Positions 37,237 through 44,291 of a DNA stretch of 64,000 nucleotides are shown here, piece by piece. Both the position numbers and the translations under genes were made by a program. How positions within the stretch are numbered: the stretch's first letter is position 1; each line of letters starts with the position of its first letter. The stretch comes from Caulobacter mirabilis (GTDB taxonomy: Bacteria > Pseudomonadota > Alphaproteobacteria > Caulobacterales > Caulobacteraceae), in contig NZ_CP024201.1 of NCBI RefSeq assembly GCF_002749615.1, positions 868,001-932,000 on the forward strand, read 5' to 3'. The notes below the pieces were generated by a model, which made no database searches, had not been told where the DNA came from, and worked only from the letters and a program-made list of their open reading frames with translations.

Positions 37237-37845
37237 TCAGTCCACATCGAACTGAAAGGTCTCTCCACCGTTAAGGGCCGGACGTGGCCGGGCGTGACCG
37301 GAGTAGCCGGCACCGTCGGGATTCAGTTCGAAGAGAACGCCTTCATGTCGGCGAAGTGCTTTGGCGTGACTATCCGTAACCACGATTTCGACCGTCTGGA
37401 GGCGGCGTGGTGCGCGAACGCCCGCCAACCTAGCGAACACCTCAACCGTGTAAGCTCCGGCCATGAAGCGATACTCCGCTTCATGGACCGACAGGACGAA
37501 ATGGTGGTTCACAGCAACGCCGGTCTGACCGACGAACAGGCCGCTGCCAACGTTCAAACGGGTGGTTTCGCCATATCCCCAGAACCCGAATGTCTGCTCT
37601 GAACCAGTGCGGGTGAGTTTGGCGAACATCCCTTCGATGACCTGTCCCCTTGCAGCTGTGCTGTAGAGAAGGCCGCGTAGGAAAATCTTAGCGGTGACCT
37701 TGGGTACATCATCAAAGCCGAAGAACACGACGTGCGGCTTGGTCATCGCCAAGCGGCCCCGCCTGAAGAGGGTGAGCCAGGCTGTGGTCGCGGAGATGCC
37801 CAGCGATAGGCTTGCGATGATGATGCTAACAATGGCTGGCGTCAT
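37237..37845 (-). CDS. Hypothetical membrane-anchored protein
   Basis: 202 residues. One N-terminal TM segment (MTPAIVSIIIASLSLGISATTAWLTLF) is followed by RRGRLAM, so the bulk (about 165 residues, beta-rich) is predicted cytoplasmic by the positive-inside rule. Blocks include KPHVVFFGFDDVPK, FLRGLLYSTAARGQVIEGM and VAVNHHFVLSV. I know similar uncharacterised proteins with this pattern but no function. It is convergent with the nuclease-like gene. In defence islands, small anchored proteins often act as membrane-disrupting effectors; that remains a guess. Confidence 0.6.
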   Translation of the reverse strand: MTPAIVSIIIASLSLGISATTAWLTLFRRGRLAMTKPHVVFFGFDDVPKVTAKIFLRGLLYSTAARGQVIEGMFAKLTRTGSEQTFGFWGYGETTRLNVGSGLFVGQTGVAVNHHFVLSVHEAEYRFMAGAYTVEVFARLAGVRAPRRLQTVEIVVTDSHAKALRRHEGVLFELNPDGAGYSGHARPRPALNGGETFQFDVD

Positions 37846-37878
37846 ACGCAGACGGTAACAGCCTAGAGCATCGAGCTT

Positions 37879-37893
37879 CTAGTCGCGGCGACT
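37879..37893. repeat. Perfect 6-bp hairpin TAGTCG-CGG-CGACTA
   Basis: A 15-base perfect stem-loop about 35 bases upstream of the membrane-anchored protein start. It lies in the promoter or leader region of that leftward gene and could be an operator. Confidence 0.5.
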
Positions 37894-37936
37894 ATCGTAC
37901 CGTCGCTGACAGAACCCAGTCGAGCGGATCGTCCAG

Positions 37937-37991
37937 GTGGTCCCGGCTATTGCCTTCAATAAATTCGATAATTCTCAGAAGCCGGGACCAC
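37937..37991. repeat. 12-bp perfect inverted repeat with 31-base AT-rich loop
   Basis: GTGGTCCCGGCT (37937-37948) is the exact reverse complement of AGCCGGGACCAC (37980-37991). The 31 bases between are AT-rich (TTCAATAAATTCGATAATTC inside). A GC-rich stem around an AT-rich core resembles recombination or replication sites more than a terminator. Confidence 0.6.
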
Positions 37992-38166
37992 AGCCGTATG
38001 CGAGGTCCCTAGAATTCTTCAACACCATCAACGGCATAGGGACCGGAGGTCCCGGGCCTTTTATCTCGCCGTCGTCTGATGATGTTCCGTGAGCCCGCTA
38101 ACGCCCTCAAACCCCGCACCGAGCAGACCCGCCAACGGTGCCGCTGAGCCCCCTCGGCGCGGAGAG

Positions 38167-38339
38167 ATTCCGCCCTGGAGCGCTTGGTGGAACGAAGGGC
38201 CGGACGGGCCGATGAGCGTCAAGGGCGCGCGCCTTTGGCGCGCGTCGCGGAGCGACGGCGAAGCCGCCCTTGACCCTCAGCGCCCCGCCCGGCAGAGGCT
38301 TGGCAAGCGCTTCAGGGCGAGCCCTGACCCAATGGGGTC
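38167..38339. ncRNA. Candidate structured RNA or DNA element with nested hairpins
   Basis: A 15-position outer stem (38213-38227 with 38265-38279, one mismatch) encloses three hairpins: an 8-bp stem with TTT loop (38226-38244), TCGC-GGA-GCGA (38245-38255) and CGGC-GAA-GCCG (38256-38266). The ends overlap slightly, so not all pairs form at once. Flanking it are TTCCGCC/GGTGGAA (38168-38174 with 38186-38192), TCAGGG-CGAG-CCCTGA (38312-38327) and GACCC-AATG-GGGTC (38326-38339). This cloverleaf-like layout next to an integration module suggests a structured RNA or an origin-like site. The assignment is by eye, without a covariance search. Confidence 0.4.
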
Positions 38340-38346
38340 CAGGCTC

Positions 38347-38589
38347 CTACGATTTCAGGCGAACACCCGGGCCACCCATCTTCGCTTCCCCAGCATCCAA
38401 GAAGACTACGCCGGCTGCTTCCAATGCGCGCTGTACGGCTTCGACATTGGCTGCCGTGCTGCGGCCGGGGCCGAGCGGTCCTTCCATGCGTCGAATGGTG
38501 GGCATCGAAAGCCCCGAGGCTTCCGCTAGCTGTGGCTGGTTCCAATCGACCAACGCGCGTGCCGCTTTGATCTGAGCCGCCGTCAGCAT
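38347..38589 (-). CDS. Small XRE-family HTH regulator
   Basis: 80 residues. The helix-turn-helix AAQIKAARALVDWNQPQLAEASGLSMPTIRRMEG is the XRE/Cro fold (conserved Q-LA--SG-S--TI-R-E). A short tail ends AAGVVFLDAG. Upstream on its strand is a TATAAT -10 (38612-38607) overlapped by the inverted repeat ATCAT-TTT-ATGAT (38596-38608), a likely self-operator. It probably controls the adjacent mobile-element genes. The AT-rich promoter contrasts with the surrounding sequence. Confidence 0.8.
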   Translation of the reverse strand: MLTAAQIKAARALVDWNQPQLAEASGLSMPTIRRMEGPLGPGRSTAANVEAVQRALEAAGVVFLDAGEAKMGGPGVRLKS

Positions 38590-38595
38590 GAGATC

Positions 38596-38612
38596 ATCAT
38601 TTTATGATTATA
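38596..38612 (-). promoter_or_regulatory. XRE promoter -10 and overlapping operator dyad
   Basis: On the minus strand TATAAT (38612-38607) overlaps the dyad ATCAT-TTT-ATGAT (38596-38608), 7 bases before the XRE start. A repressor bound here would block its own promoter. No strong -35 was found. Confidence 0.5.
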
Positions 38613-38731
38613 TTGCATCTTTTTATGTTGATCTTGTGGGGCCGCCGTGATACGGAAATGATAATCACTGATCTGGAACTTACGCTATGGGCTCGCATCG
38701 AAAGATGGGCGACTCTGCGCGCCCGCCTGGA

Positions 38732-39208
38732 ATGTCTCGCCGGGTGGTGCTTGGCGTTGCCTCGGCCGTTCCGGCCCTTGGCCTGGTTCCTGCCGCCCCG
38801 GCCGACCCGCTCGTCGCTCACTGCGCTGAATGGCTGGCCATCGACTTCGAGAGCGACCGGCTGAGCCTTCGGTGGGCGGCGTTGGAGAGTTGGCTGGTCG
38901 ACGAATGTCGCTGGTTCAAGCTCTCCACCCTTGAGCGACATCGCCTCCCGCAAGCCGCCGAGATGTTCGAGATCGAGGAGCGCCTGGATCGGCTCTCGGA
39001 CGAGCGCGAAGTGCGGCTGGAGGCCTTAGCCAAGCTTGGGGCGCAAGACCTTCACGGCGTCGCCAGCAAGCTCGCCGTCGCCGCCCGTGTGCTGCTGCAT
39101 GAGGGAGGCCCCACCCATCAGCTCGTGGCCGACGCCGTGCGCGTGTTGGCCGCCCAGAACTGCCCCAACTGCGGAGCGCCCTATGTCACAGGCGTCGAGC
39201 GCCGCTAG
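38732..39208 (+). CDS. Hypothetical protein of recombinase module
   Basis: 158 residues from ATG 38732 (MSRRVVLGVASAVPALGL), or 173 from ATG 38687. The N-terminus is a short basic plus hydrophobic segment resembling a Tat-like or anchor sequence. The rest is helical (DPLVAHCAEWLAIDFESDRL, then MFEIEERLDRLSDEREVRLEAL), with a C-terminal CPNCG that could be half of a zinc knuckle. Proteins of this type recur beside serine recombinases in alphaproteobacterial elements, to my knowledge without known function. It is on the same strand as the recombinase and in the same module. Confidence 0.65.
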   Translation: MSRRVVLGVASAVPALGLVPAAPADPLVAHCAEWLAIDFESDRLSLRWAALESWLVDECRWFKLSTLERHRLPQAAEMFEIEERLDRLSDEREVRLEALAKLGAQDLHGVASKLAVAARVLLHEGGPTHQLVADAVRVLAAQNCPNCGAPYVTGVERR

Positions 39209-39301
39209 CAGGCCTGCCGCAGCGTCCCTGTCTCTCCACGCCGGTCCACGACCGCTGACAGAAGCGCTTGCCGCTAGGGCCTCCTTGCCCAAGCTGGCGG
39301 C

Positions 39302-39520
39302 ATGGCGCGTCATCCCCATCGGCAGGCTGAGCCGCCGATTGACCTCTTCGACTATCAGCAAGACCAGCCGGACGCGCCGCGACCGGCCAAGCCCGCCGAC
39401 GATCCGATCAGCGTCTCCGACGACTGGCCTCGTTCAGTCCCGATCACCGACCATGAGGCGCGGGTCATCGAGGCCTTCTTCGCCGATATGCTGGACGAGC
39501 TGTTCGGCCCCATTCCCTGA
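39302..39520 (+). CDS. Small acidic hypothetical protein upstream of recombinase
   Basis: 72 residues, acidic. The C-terminal half DDWPRSVPITDHEARVIEAFFADMLDELFGPIP is the kind of conserved tail seen in short proteins encoded directly before element-borne serine recombinases. It ends 18 bases before the recombinase ATG, so probably one transcript. It could be an excision or directionality factor, but no HTH is recognisable; the role is unknown. Confidence 0.6.
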   Translation: MARHPHRQAEPPIDLFDYQQDQPDAPRPAKPADDPISVSDDWPRSVPITDHEARVIEAFFADMLDELFGPIP

Positions 39521-39538
39521 CACTCAGGAGATACCGCC

Positions 39539-41215
39539 ATGGGCAGGATGATCGCCCCCACCACGTCCTCGGCGCCGTCGAGGGCGGCGCTCTACCTGCG
39601 CGTCTCCACCGGCCGTCAGGCCGAGAGCGATCTCTCGATCCCCGATCAGCGCCGCCAGCTTGAGGCCTACTGCGCCGGCAAGGGCTGGGGCGTTGGCGAG
39701 ACCTATGTCGAGCCCGGCAACACCGCCACCGATGATCGACGGCCATCCTTCCAGGCGATGATCGACGCGGCCATGACAAAGCCGGCGGCCTTCGACGTGA
39801 TCGTCGTGCACTCGTTCTCGCGGTTCTTCCGCGATCAGTTCCAGTTCGAGTTCTACGTCCGCAAGCTGGCCAAGAACGGCGTGCGGCTGGTCTCGATCAC
39901 CCAGGAACTGGGCGATGATCCGATGAGCACCATGATGCGGCGGATCATGACGCTCTTCGACGAGTACCAATCGCGGGAGAACGCCAAGCACACCCTGCGG
40001 GCCATGAAGGAGAACGCCCGCCAGGGCTTCTGGAACGGCTCACGGCCGCCGCTGGGCTATCGCGTCGTGGTCGCTGAACAGCGGGGAGCCAAGCTCAAGA
40101 AGAAGCTGGAGATCGACCCGATCCAGGCCGAGAAGATCAGGAAGATCTACCGCCTGGCGCTGTTCGGCTTGGATGGGACTGGGCCGATGGGCTTCAAGGC
40201 CATCTGCAATCACCTCAATGACCAGAACATCCGCACCCGCGATGGCGGTCGGTTCGGGCTCGACGCCATCCATCAGATTCTCAACCGCCCGACCTACAAG
40301 GGTGAGCACCACTTCAACGCCCGCAACCACAAGACCAAGACGCGTAGACCTGAATCCGAACACGCCATCTGCGCGGTCCCGGCCATTGTCAGCGAGGCGG
40401 AGTTTCAGGCGGTTCAGGACTCGCTGCGGCTGCGCAGCGCCCAGTTCATGCACCCTCGGTTCGTCGCCCCGGGAACGCTGCTGGGCGGCATCTGCTTCTG
40501 TGGTCTCTGCGGCGGGGCCATGACCCTGCGCACCGGCAAGAACGGGCGCTATCGCTACTACACCTGCTCGACCAAAGCGCGGATCGGCAAGGAAGGCTGC
40601 ACCGGTATCACCGTGCCCGAGAGCAAACTCGACGACGCCGTCGCCGACCATCTGGAGCGGCGGCTGCTGGAGCCTCAGCGGTTGGAGGTCCTGCTCGGCA
40701 ATGTGCTCGACCGGCGGAGCGAATGGATCGACCGCCGACGCGCCCATGTGACCGAGCTTCGCCAGCGCTCCGCCGAGGCGGCCGCCAAGCTCACGCGACT
40801 CTACTCGGCGATCGAGGACGGTCTCGCCGCTGCCGGGGAGGAAGGGCTCAAGGATCGGATGGCCGAGCTAGCCGCGATCCGCGACGAGGCCCGTGCGGAC
40901 GCAGAGAGGGCCGAGGCGGCCATTGAGAAGCTCGGGCCGACCCTGACCCCCGAACGCCTCGAAATGTTCGCCCAGGCGGCTCGGGAGCGGATGCGGGCGC
41001 CGGACGGCTCATACCGCCGCGAACACCTGCGCGCGGTGGCTCAGCGCGTCGAAGTGCTCTCGACGACCGAGATCAAGATCATGGGGTCTAGAACGGAACT
41101 CCTCCGCACGCTCGCCGCGTCGGGAGGAGAAGAATCGGCGATCCTGCGAGTTCGCAGTTTCAAACCGAAGTGGCGCGCCCGGAACGATTCGAACGTCCGA
41201 CCCTCAGATTCGTAG
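39539..41215 (+). CDS. Large serine recombinase (integrase) of the island
   Basis: 558 residues. The resolvase catalytic domain starts AALYLRVSTGRQ with nucleophile Ser23 and continues with SIPDQRRQLEAYC, VVHSFSRFFRD and an SREN motif. A recombinase domain follows (GSRPPLGYRV, TYKGEHHF), then a zinc ribbon (CFCGLCGGAM, YYTCSTKARIGKEGC) and a coiled coil (about 410-480). CAGGAG lies 9 bases before the ATG. The last residues, WRARNDSNVRPSDS, are encoded by the 3' half of the tRNA-Arg gene on the opposite strand, so the coding end was created by, or adapted to, integration at that tRNA. It should catalyse integration and excision of the element. Confidence 0.93.
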   Translation: MGRMIAPTTSSAPSRAALYLRVSTGRQAESDLSIPDQRRQLEAYCAGKGWGVGETYVEPGNTATDDRRPSFQAMIDAAMTKPAAFDVIVVHSFSRFFRDQFQFEFYVRKLAKNGVRLVSITQELGDDPMSTMMRRIMTLFDEYQSRENAKHTLRAMKENARQGFWNGSRPPLGYRVVVAEQRGAKLKKKLEIDPIQAEKIRKIYRLALFGLDGTGPMGFKAICNHLNDQNIRTRDGGRFGLDAIHQILNRPTYKGEHHFNARNHKTKTRRPESEHAICAVPAIVSEAEFQAVQDSLRLRSAQFMHPRFVAPGTLLGGICFCGLCGGAMTLRTGKNGRYRYYTCSTKARIGKEGCTGITVPESKLDDAVADHLERRLLEPQRLEVLLGNVLDRRSEWIDRRRAHVTELRQRSAEAAAKLTRLYSAIEDGLAAAGEEGLKDRMAELAAIRDEARADAERAEAAIEKLGPTLTPERLEMFAQAARERMRAPDGSYRREHLRAVAQRVEVLSTTEIKIMGSRTELLRTLAASGGEESAILRVRSFKPKWRARNDSNVRPSDS

Positions 41216-41247
41216 TCTGATGCTCTATCCAGCTGAGCTACGGGCGC
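41171..41247 (-). tRNA. tRNA-Arg (anticodon ACG), CCA encoded
   Basis: 77 bases on the minus strand fold as a standard tRNA: acceptor GCGCCCG/CGGGCGC, D arm GCTC-AGCTGGATA-GAGC, anticodon stem TCAGA/TCTGA around CTACGAA (anticodon ACG), variable GGGTC, T arm GGACG-TTCGAAT-CGTTC (one G-U), discriminator G and encoded CCA at 41173-41171. It decodes CGU/CGC/CGA if A34 is modified to inosine. The recombinase coding end overlaps its 3' 45 bases, marking it as the island attachment site. Confidence 0.95.
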
Positions 41248-41287
41248 GCACTCTACGGGGCCGATTTGGGCTCCGGCGAGGGCGCGG

Positions 41288-41316
41288 AACCTAGTCGGGC
41301 CTTTTGGGAAAGACAA
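41288..41316 (-). promoter_or_regulatory. Candidate promoter of tRNA-Arg
   Basis: On the minus strand TTGTCT (41316-41311), a 17-base spacer, and TAGGTT (41293-41288), ending about 40 bases before the mature tRNA 5' end. It fits a housekeeping promoter with a short 5' leader. Confidence 0.45.
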
Positions 41317-41376
41317 CCCGTCTCGAACGCTTTTTTCGTCCTGCGACGAATTTCTCCTGTGGATGACGGAAAAGGC

Positions 41377-42402
41377 CTAGCGCCGAGCGTGATCGCGCCA
41401 GGCGGGGACGCCGCCGGGCAGGGCGGTCGCCTCGTAGACCCCACGCGCGATGGCGCGCGCCAGACAGTCCGCCGCCAGGGCGCCCAGTCGGGCGACGGTC
41501 AGCTCGGGCAGGTCGCCCAGGGGCCGCAGTCCCGTGGACAGCGCGAAGACGACGTCGCCGTCGGTGGGGGCGAAGACGGGACGGACGGCGCGGGCCATGC
41601 CGGCCTGGGCCATCATCGTGACGCGTCGGGCCTGGGCGGGCGTCAGGACCGCGTCGGTGGCGACGCAGGCGATGGTGGTGTTCTCGCGGGCGGCGGGATT
41701 GATCTTCGACAGGCCCCAGTCGTCGGGGCCGATGGCGAGGTCCGCCGAGCCCAGGCCGCCGAACTCGCCGTCGATCTCCCAGGGCGCGGCGTAGAAGCTG
41801 CGTCCGTCGCCGCCGACCACCGCGCCGAAACTGTTCACCGCCGCGATCGCGCCCACGGTGTAGCCGTCGGCGGTGACGATCGAGGTCGAGCCCAGCCCGC
41901 CCTTCAGCCCGCCCGCCTGGGCGCCGTAGCCCGCGCCGGCCGTGCCGAGGGCGATGTCCAGGCCGGCGGTCTCGGCCGCCTCGATCGCCAGGCGGCGATA
42001 GGGCGGCTCGAGACCCCAGTCCTTCGCCCCGCCGTTGGCGAGGTCGTAGAGGATGGCCGCCGGCACCACGGGCGACTTGGGAACGCCCGGCCCGCGCGCC
42101 AGGCCGAAGCCGCGCCCCCGGGCGCCCAGCCAGGCCGCCGCGCCGTCGCCGGCCGCCAGGCCGTAGGACGAGCCGCCGGACAGAACCACCGCGTCCACGG
42201 CGTCGACCAGGTTCTCGGGATTCAGCGCGTCGGTCTCGCGCGTGCCGGGGCCGCCGCCCAGGACATCGACGGCGCAGACCGCGCGATCGTCCGGCAGCAG
42301 CACGGTCACGCCCGTGCGGACCGCCGCGTCATGGGCCTGCCCGACCCTGAGGCCGGGGACGTCGGTGATGAGGTTGCGGGAACCGGGACGAGCCTTGCTC
42401 AT
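41377..42402 (-). CDS. P1 family peptidase (L-aminopeptidase/DmpA-like)
   Basis: 341 residues from ATG 42402 (MSKARPGSRNLITDVPGLRVG); an ATG at 42438 would add 12 unusual residues. It has the DmpA fold marks: VLSGGSSYGLAAGDG, FGAVVGGDGRSF, and NTTIACVATDAVLTPAQARR, where the self-cleaving Thr or Ser N-terminal nucleophile is expected. P1 peptidases cleave themselves into two chains and release N-terminal amino acids from peptides or amides. It is divergent from the gamma-glutamyltransferase gene. Confidence 0.88.
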   Translation of the reverse strand: MSKARPGSRNLITDVPGLRVGQAHDAAVRTGVTVLLPDDRAVCAVDVLGGGPGTRETDALNPENLVDAVDAVVLSGGSSYGLAAGDGAAAWLGARGRGFGLARGPGVPKSPVVPAAILYDLANGGAKDWGLEPPYRRLAIEAAETAGLDIALGTAGAGYGAQAGGLKGGLGSTSIVTADGYTVGAIAAVNSFGAVVGGDGRSFYAAPWEIDGEFGGLGSADLAIGPDDWGLSKINPAARENTTIACVATDAVLTPAQARRVTMMAQAGMARAVRPVFAPTDGDVVFALSTGLRPLGDLPELTVARLGALAADCLARAIARGVYEATALPGGVPAWRDHARR

Positions 42403-42500
42403 GCAGACGACCTGACACGCGTCCCAGAACTTGTCCATGCAGGGGGCCTTTCCCTGCCGGGGACGCGCCCTATTCTAACGACAGCCATCGCGGAGCCCCC

Positions 42501-44213
42501 ATGCGTCTGACCGGTCTGTTCCTCGCCCTGTTTCTGGCCGGCTGCGCCCAGGTTCCGTCCGCACCCTCCGCGCCGCGCCAGGCGACGGCCGAGGCGGCCC
42601 ATCCGATCATGGTCGCCGCCGCCAATCCCCACGCGGTCGATGCGGGTCTGCGGGTGCTGAAGGAGGGCGGCACGGCCGCGGACGCCGCGGTGGCGGTCCA
42701 GGCCGTGCTCAGTCTGGTCGAGCCGCAGAGCTCCGGCGTCGGGGGCGGGGCCTTCATGGTCTACTACGACGCCGCCAGCCGGAAGGTGACCGCCTACGAC
42801 GGCCGCGAGACCGCGCCGTCCGGGGCTTCGCCGGACATGTTCCTGGGCCAGGACGGCAAGCCGCTGCCCTTCCGCGAGGCGGTCCTGAGCGGTCGGGCCA
42901 CCGGCGTGCCGGGCGCGGTGGCCATGCTGGCGCTGGCCCAGAAGGAGCATGGCCGGCGGCCCTGGTCGACGCTGTTCAGCGACGCCGAGCGGCTGGCCGA
43001 CGACGGCTTCGCGGTCAGTCCGCGCCTGGCCGCCTACATCCAGTCTCCGCGGGTGGTGCAGAACGGCGTGCCGGACGCCGCCCGCTATTTCTCCAGGCCC
43101 GACGGGACCAAGCTGGTCGCCGGCGACCGGCTGGTGAACAAGGCTTACGCCGAGACCGTCCGCATCCTGGCCCGCGACGGCGCGCAGGCGCTGTATGAAG
43201 GACCCCTGGCCGAGGCCATCGCCGACCGCGTGCGACAGGCGCCGCTGCCGGGCAGTCTGACGACCAAGGACATCGCCGCCTATCGCCCGCTGAAGCATGA
43301 CGCCCTTTGCCGGCCGTTCCGGGTCTATCAGGTCTGCGTCCCGCCGCCGCCCTCCAGCGGCGTGGCCCTGCTGCAGGGGCTGATGCTGCTGGAGCGCACC
43401 GACATCGCCGACCGCGCCGCGACCGACCCCGTCGCCTGGGTCAAGCTGGCCGAGGCCGAGCGGCTGCTCTACGCCGACCGCGACCGCTATGTCGGGGATC
43501 CGAAGTTCGTCGACGTGCCGGTGAAGGGCCTGCTGGACCCGGCCTATGTCGCTGGACGCGCGAAGCTGATCGGCGACCGCGTCGGGCCCGAGCCGGAAGC
43601 CGGAACGCCTCCCGGCGCGCCGGCGCGCCGCAAGGACCGCACCCTGGAGCCGGCCGGCACCAGCCACTTCACCATCGTCGACCGCTGGGGCAACGCCGTG
43701 TCGATGACCACCACGGTCGAGAACGTGTTCGGCACCGGCCGGATGGTCGGCGGCTTCTTCCTGAACAACCAGCTGACCGACTTCAGCTTCAGTCCCAACG
43801 ATCCGGACGGCGCGCCGGCCGCCAACGCCGTGGCGCCGGGCAAGCGGCCGCGCTCGTCGATGGCCCCGGTGATCGTGCTGGACCGCGAGGGGCGGCTGGT
43901 GGCGGCCCTGGGGTCGCCGGGAGGCAACGCCATCCTGTCCTACAATCTCAAGGCCATGGTCGGAATCTTCGACTGGGAGATGCCCGTCCAGGCCGCGTTC
44001 GACCTGCCCAACCTGGTGGCCAAGGGCGGCTGGTTCTCCAGCGAGCCGGACCGCTACCCGCCGGGCGTGGTCGAGGGGCTGAAGGGGCTGGGCCTGACCT
44101 TCAACAGCACCGCTGGCGAGAACAGCGGCCTGCACGGCTTCGTGGTGCGGCCGGGGGGCGTGCTGGAAGGCGCGGCCGACAGCCGTCGGGAGGGGCAGGC
44201 GCGGAGCGAGTAG
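42501..44213 (+). CDS. ggt: Gamma-glutamyltransferase (glutathione hydrolase), lipoprotein form
   Basis: 570 residues. A lipoprotein signal (LFLAGC, Cys at 15) suggests membrane tethering in the periplasm. GGT marks are AAANPHAVDAGLRVLKEGGTAADAAVA, PQSSGVGGGAFMVYY, and TSHFTIVDRWGNAVSMTTT with the autocatalytic Thr at the start of the small subunit, then SPGGNAI. It cleaves glutathione and other gamma-glutamyl compounds to recycle Glu and Cys-Gly. It is monocistronic. A GC hairpin follows the stop before the convergent kinase. Confidence 0.93.
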   Translation: MRLTGLFLALFLAGCAQVPSAPSAPRQATAEAAHPIMVAAANPHAVDAGLRVLKEGGTAADAAVAVQAVLSLVEPQSSGVGGGAFMVYYDAASRKVTAYDGRETAPSGASPDMFLGQDGKPLPFREAVLSGRATGVPGAVAMLALAQKEHGRRPWSTLFSDAERLADDGFAVSPRLAAYIQSPRVVQNGVPDAARYFSRPDGTKLVAGDRLVNKAYAETVRILARDGAQALYEGPLAEAIADRVRQAPLPGSLTTKDIAAYRPLKHDALCRPFRVYQVCVPPPPSSGVALLQGLMLLERTDIADRAATDPVAWVKLAEAERLLYADRDRYVGDPKFVDVPVKGLLDPAYVAGRAKLIGDRVGPEPEAGTPPGAPARRKDRTLEPAGTSHFTIVDRWGNAVSMTTTVENVFGTGRMVGGFFLNNQLTDFSFSPNDPDGAPAANAVAPGKRPRSSMAPVIVLDREGRLVAALGSPGGNAILSYNLKAMVGIFDWEMPVQAAFDLPNLVAKGGWFSSEPDRYPPGVVEGLKGLGLTFNSTAGENSGLHGFVVRPGGVLEGAADSRREGQARSE

Positions 44214-44230
44214 TCCTCTCTCTCCCGTAT

Positions 44231-44249
44231 CCTCGCGACGAGCGCGAGG
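44231..44249. terminator. Hairpin between convergent ggt and histidine kinase genes
   Basis: CCTCGCG (44231-44237), loop ACGAG and CGCGAGG (44243-44249): a perfect 7-bp stem located between two convergent stops, a usual place for a shared terminator. No T tract follows. Confidence 0.5.
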
Positions 44250-44291
44250 AGGACGGATGGGGGAATGGCGGATGAGGGATGGAGGGGCGGC

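Larger units (their letters stand above)
37846..38346. other. 500-bp non-coding stretch rich in inverted repeats
   Basis: No gene is supported. A rightward reading frame (38089-38529) crosses it but runs antisense through the XRE gene and has low-complexity Arg/Ala/Pro composition from hairpin DNA. The stretch contains a hairpin at 37879-37893, a 12-bp inverted repeat at 37937-37991 and a multi-hairpin cluster at 38167-38339. It could be a structured RNA, a transfer or replication origin, or a regulatory hub of the mobile element. Confidence 0.55.
29108..41247. mobile_element. Putative integrative genomic island at tRNA-Arg, with defence-like cargo
   Basis: The stretch from just after the hydrolase to the tRNA-Arg gene differs from both flanks: lower GC, several TTG starts, nearly all genes of defence or unknown type, and a large serine recombinase at the right end reading into the tRNA. 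Backbone genes resume directly on the other side. The right end is well supported; the left end (29.1-29.5 kb) rests on composition and an 8-base repeat only. It could also be two adjacent elements, since the 38.3-41.2 kb recombinase module is higher in GC than the cargo at 29.5-38 kb. Confidence 0.7.

Noticed and set aside
38089..38529. 146-codon plus-strand frame crossing the hairpin cluster
   Set aside because: It runs antisense through the XRE gene, and its composition reflects the hairpins. I treat the region as non-coding structure.
41335..41350. Hairpin TTCGTC-CTGC-GACGAA read as a terminator
   Set aside because: It lies upstream of the tRNA on its strand and after the tRNA/recombinase end on the other. 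The 6-bp stem is weak and its flanking T run is on the 5' side, so no firm call.
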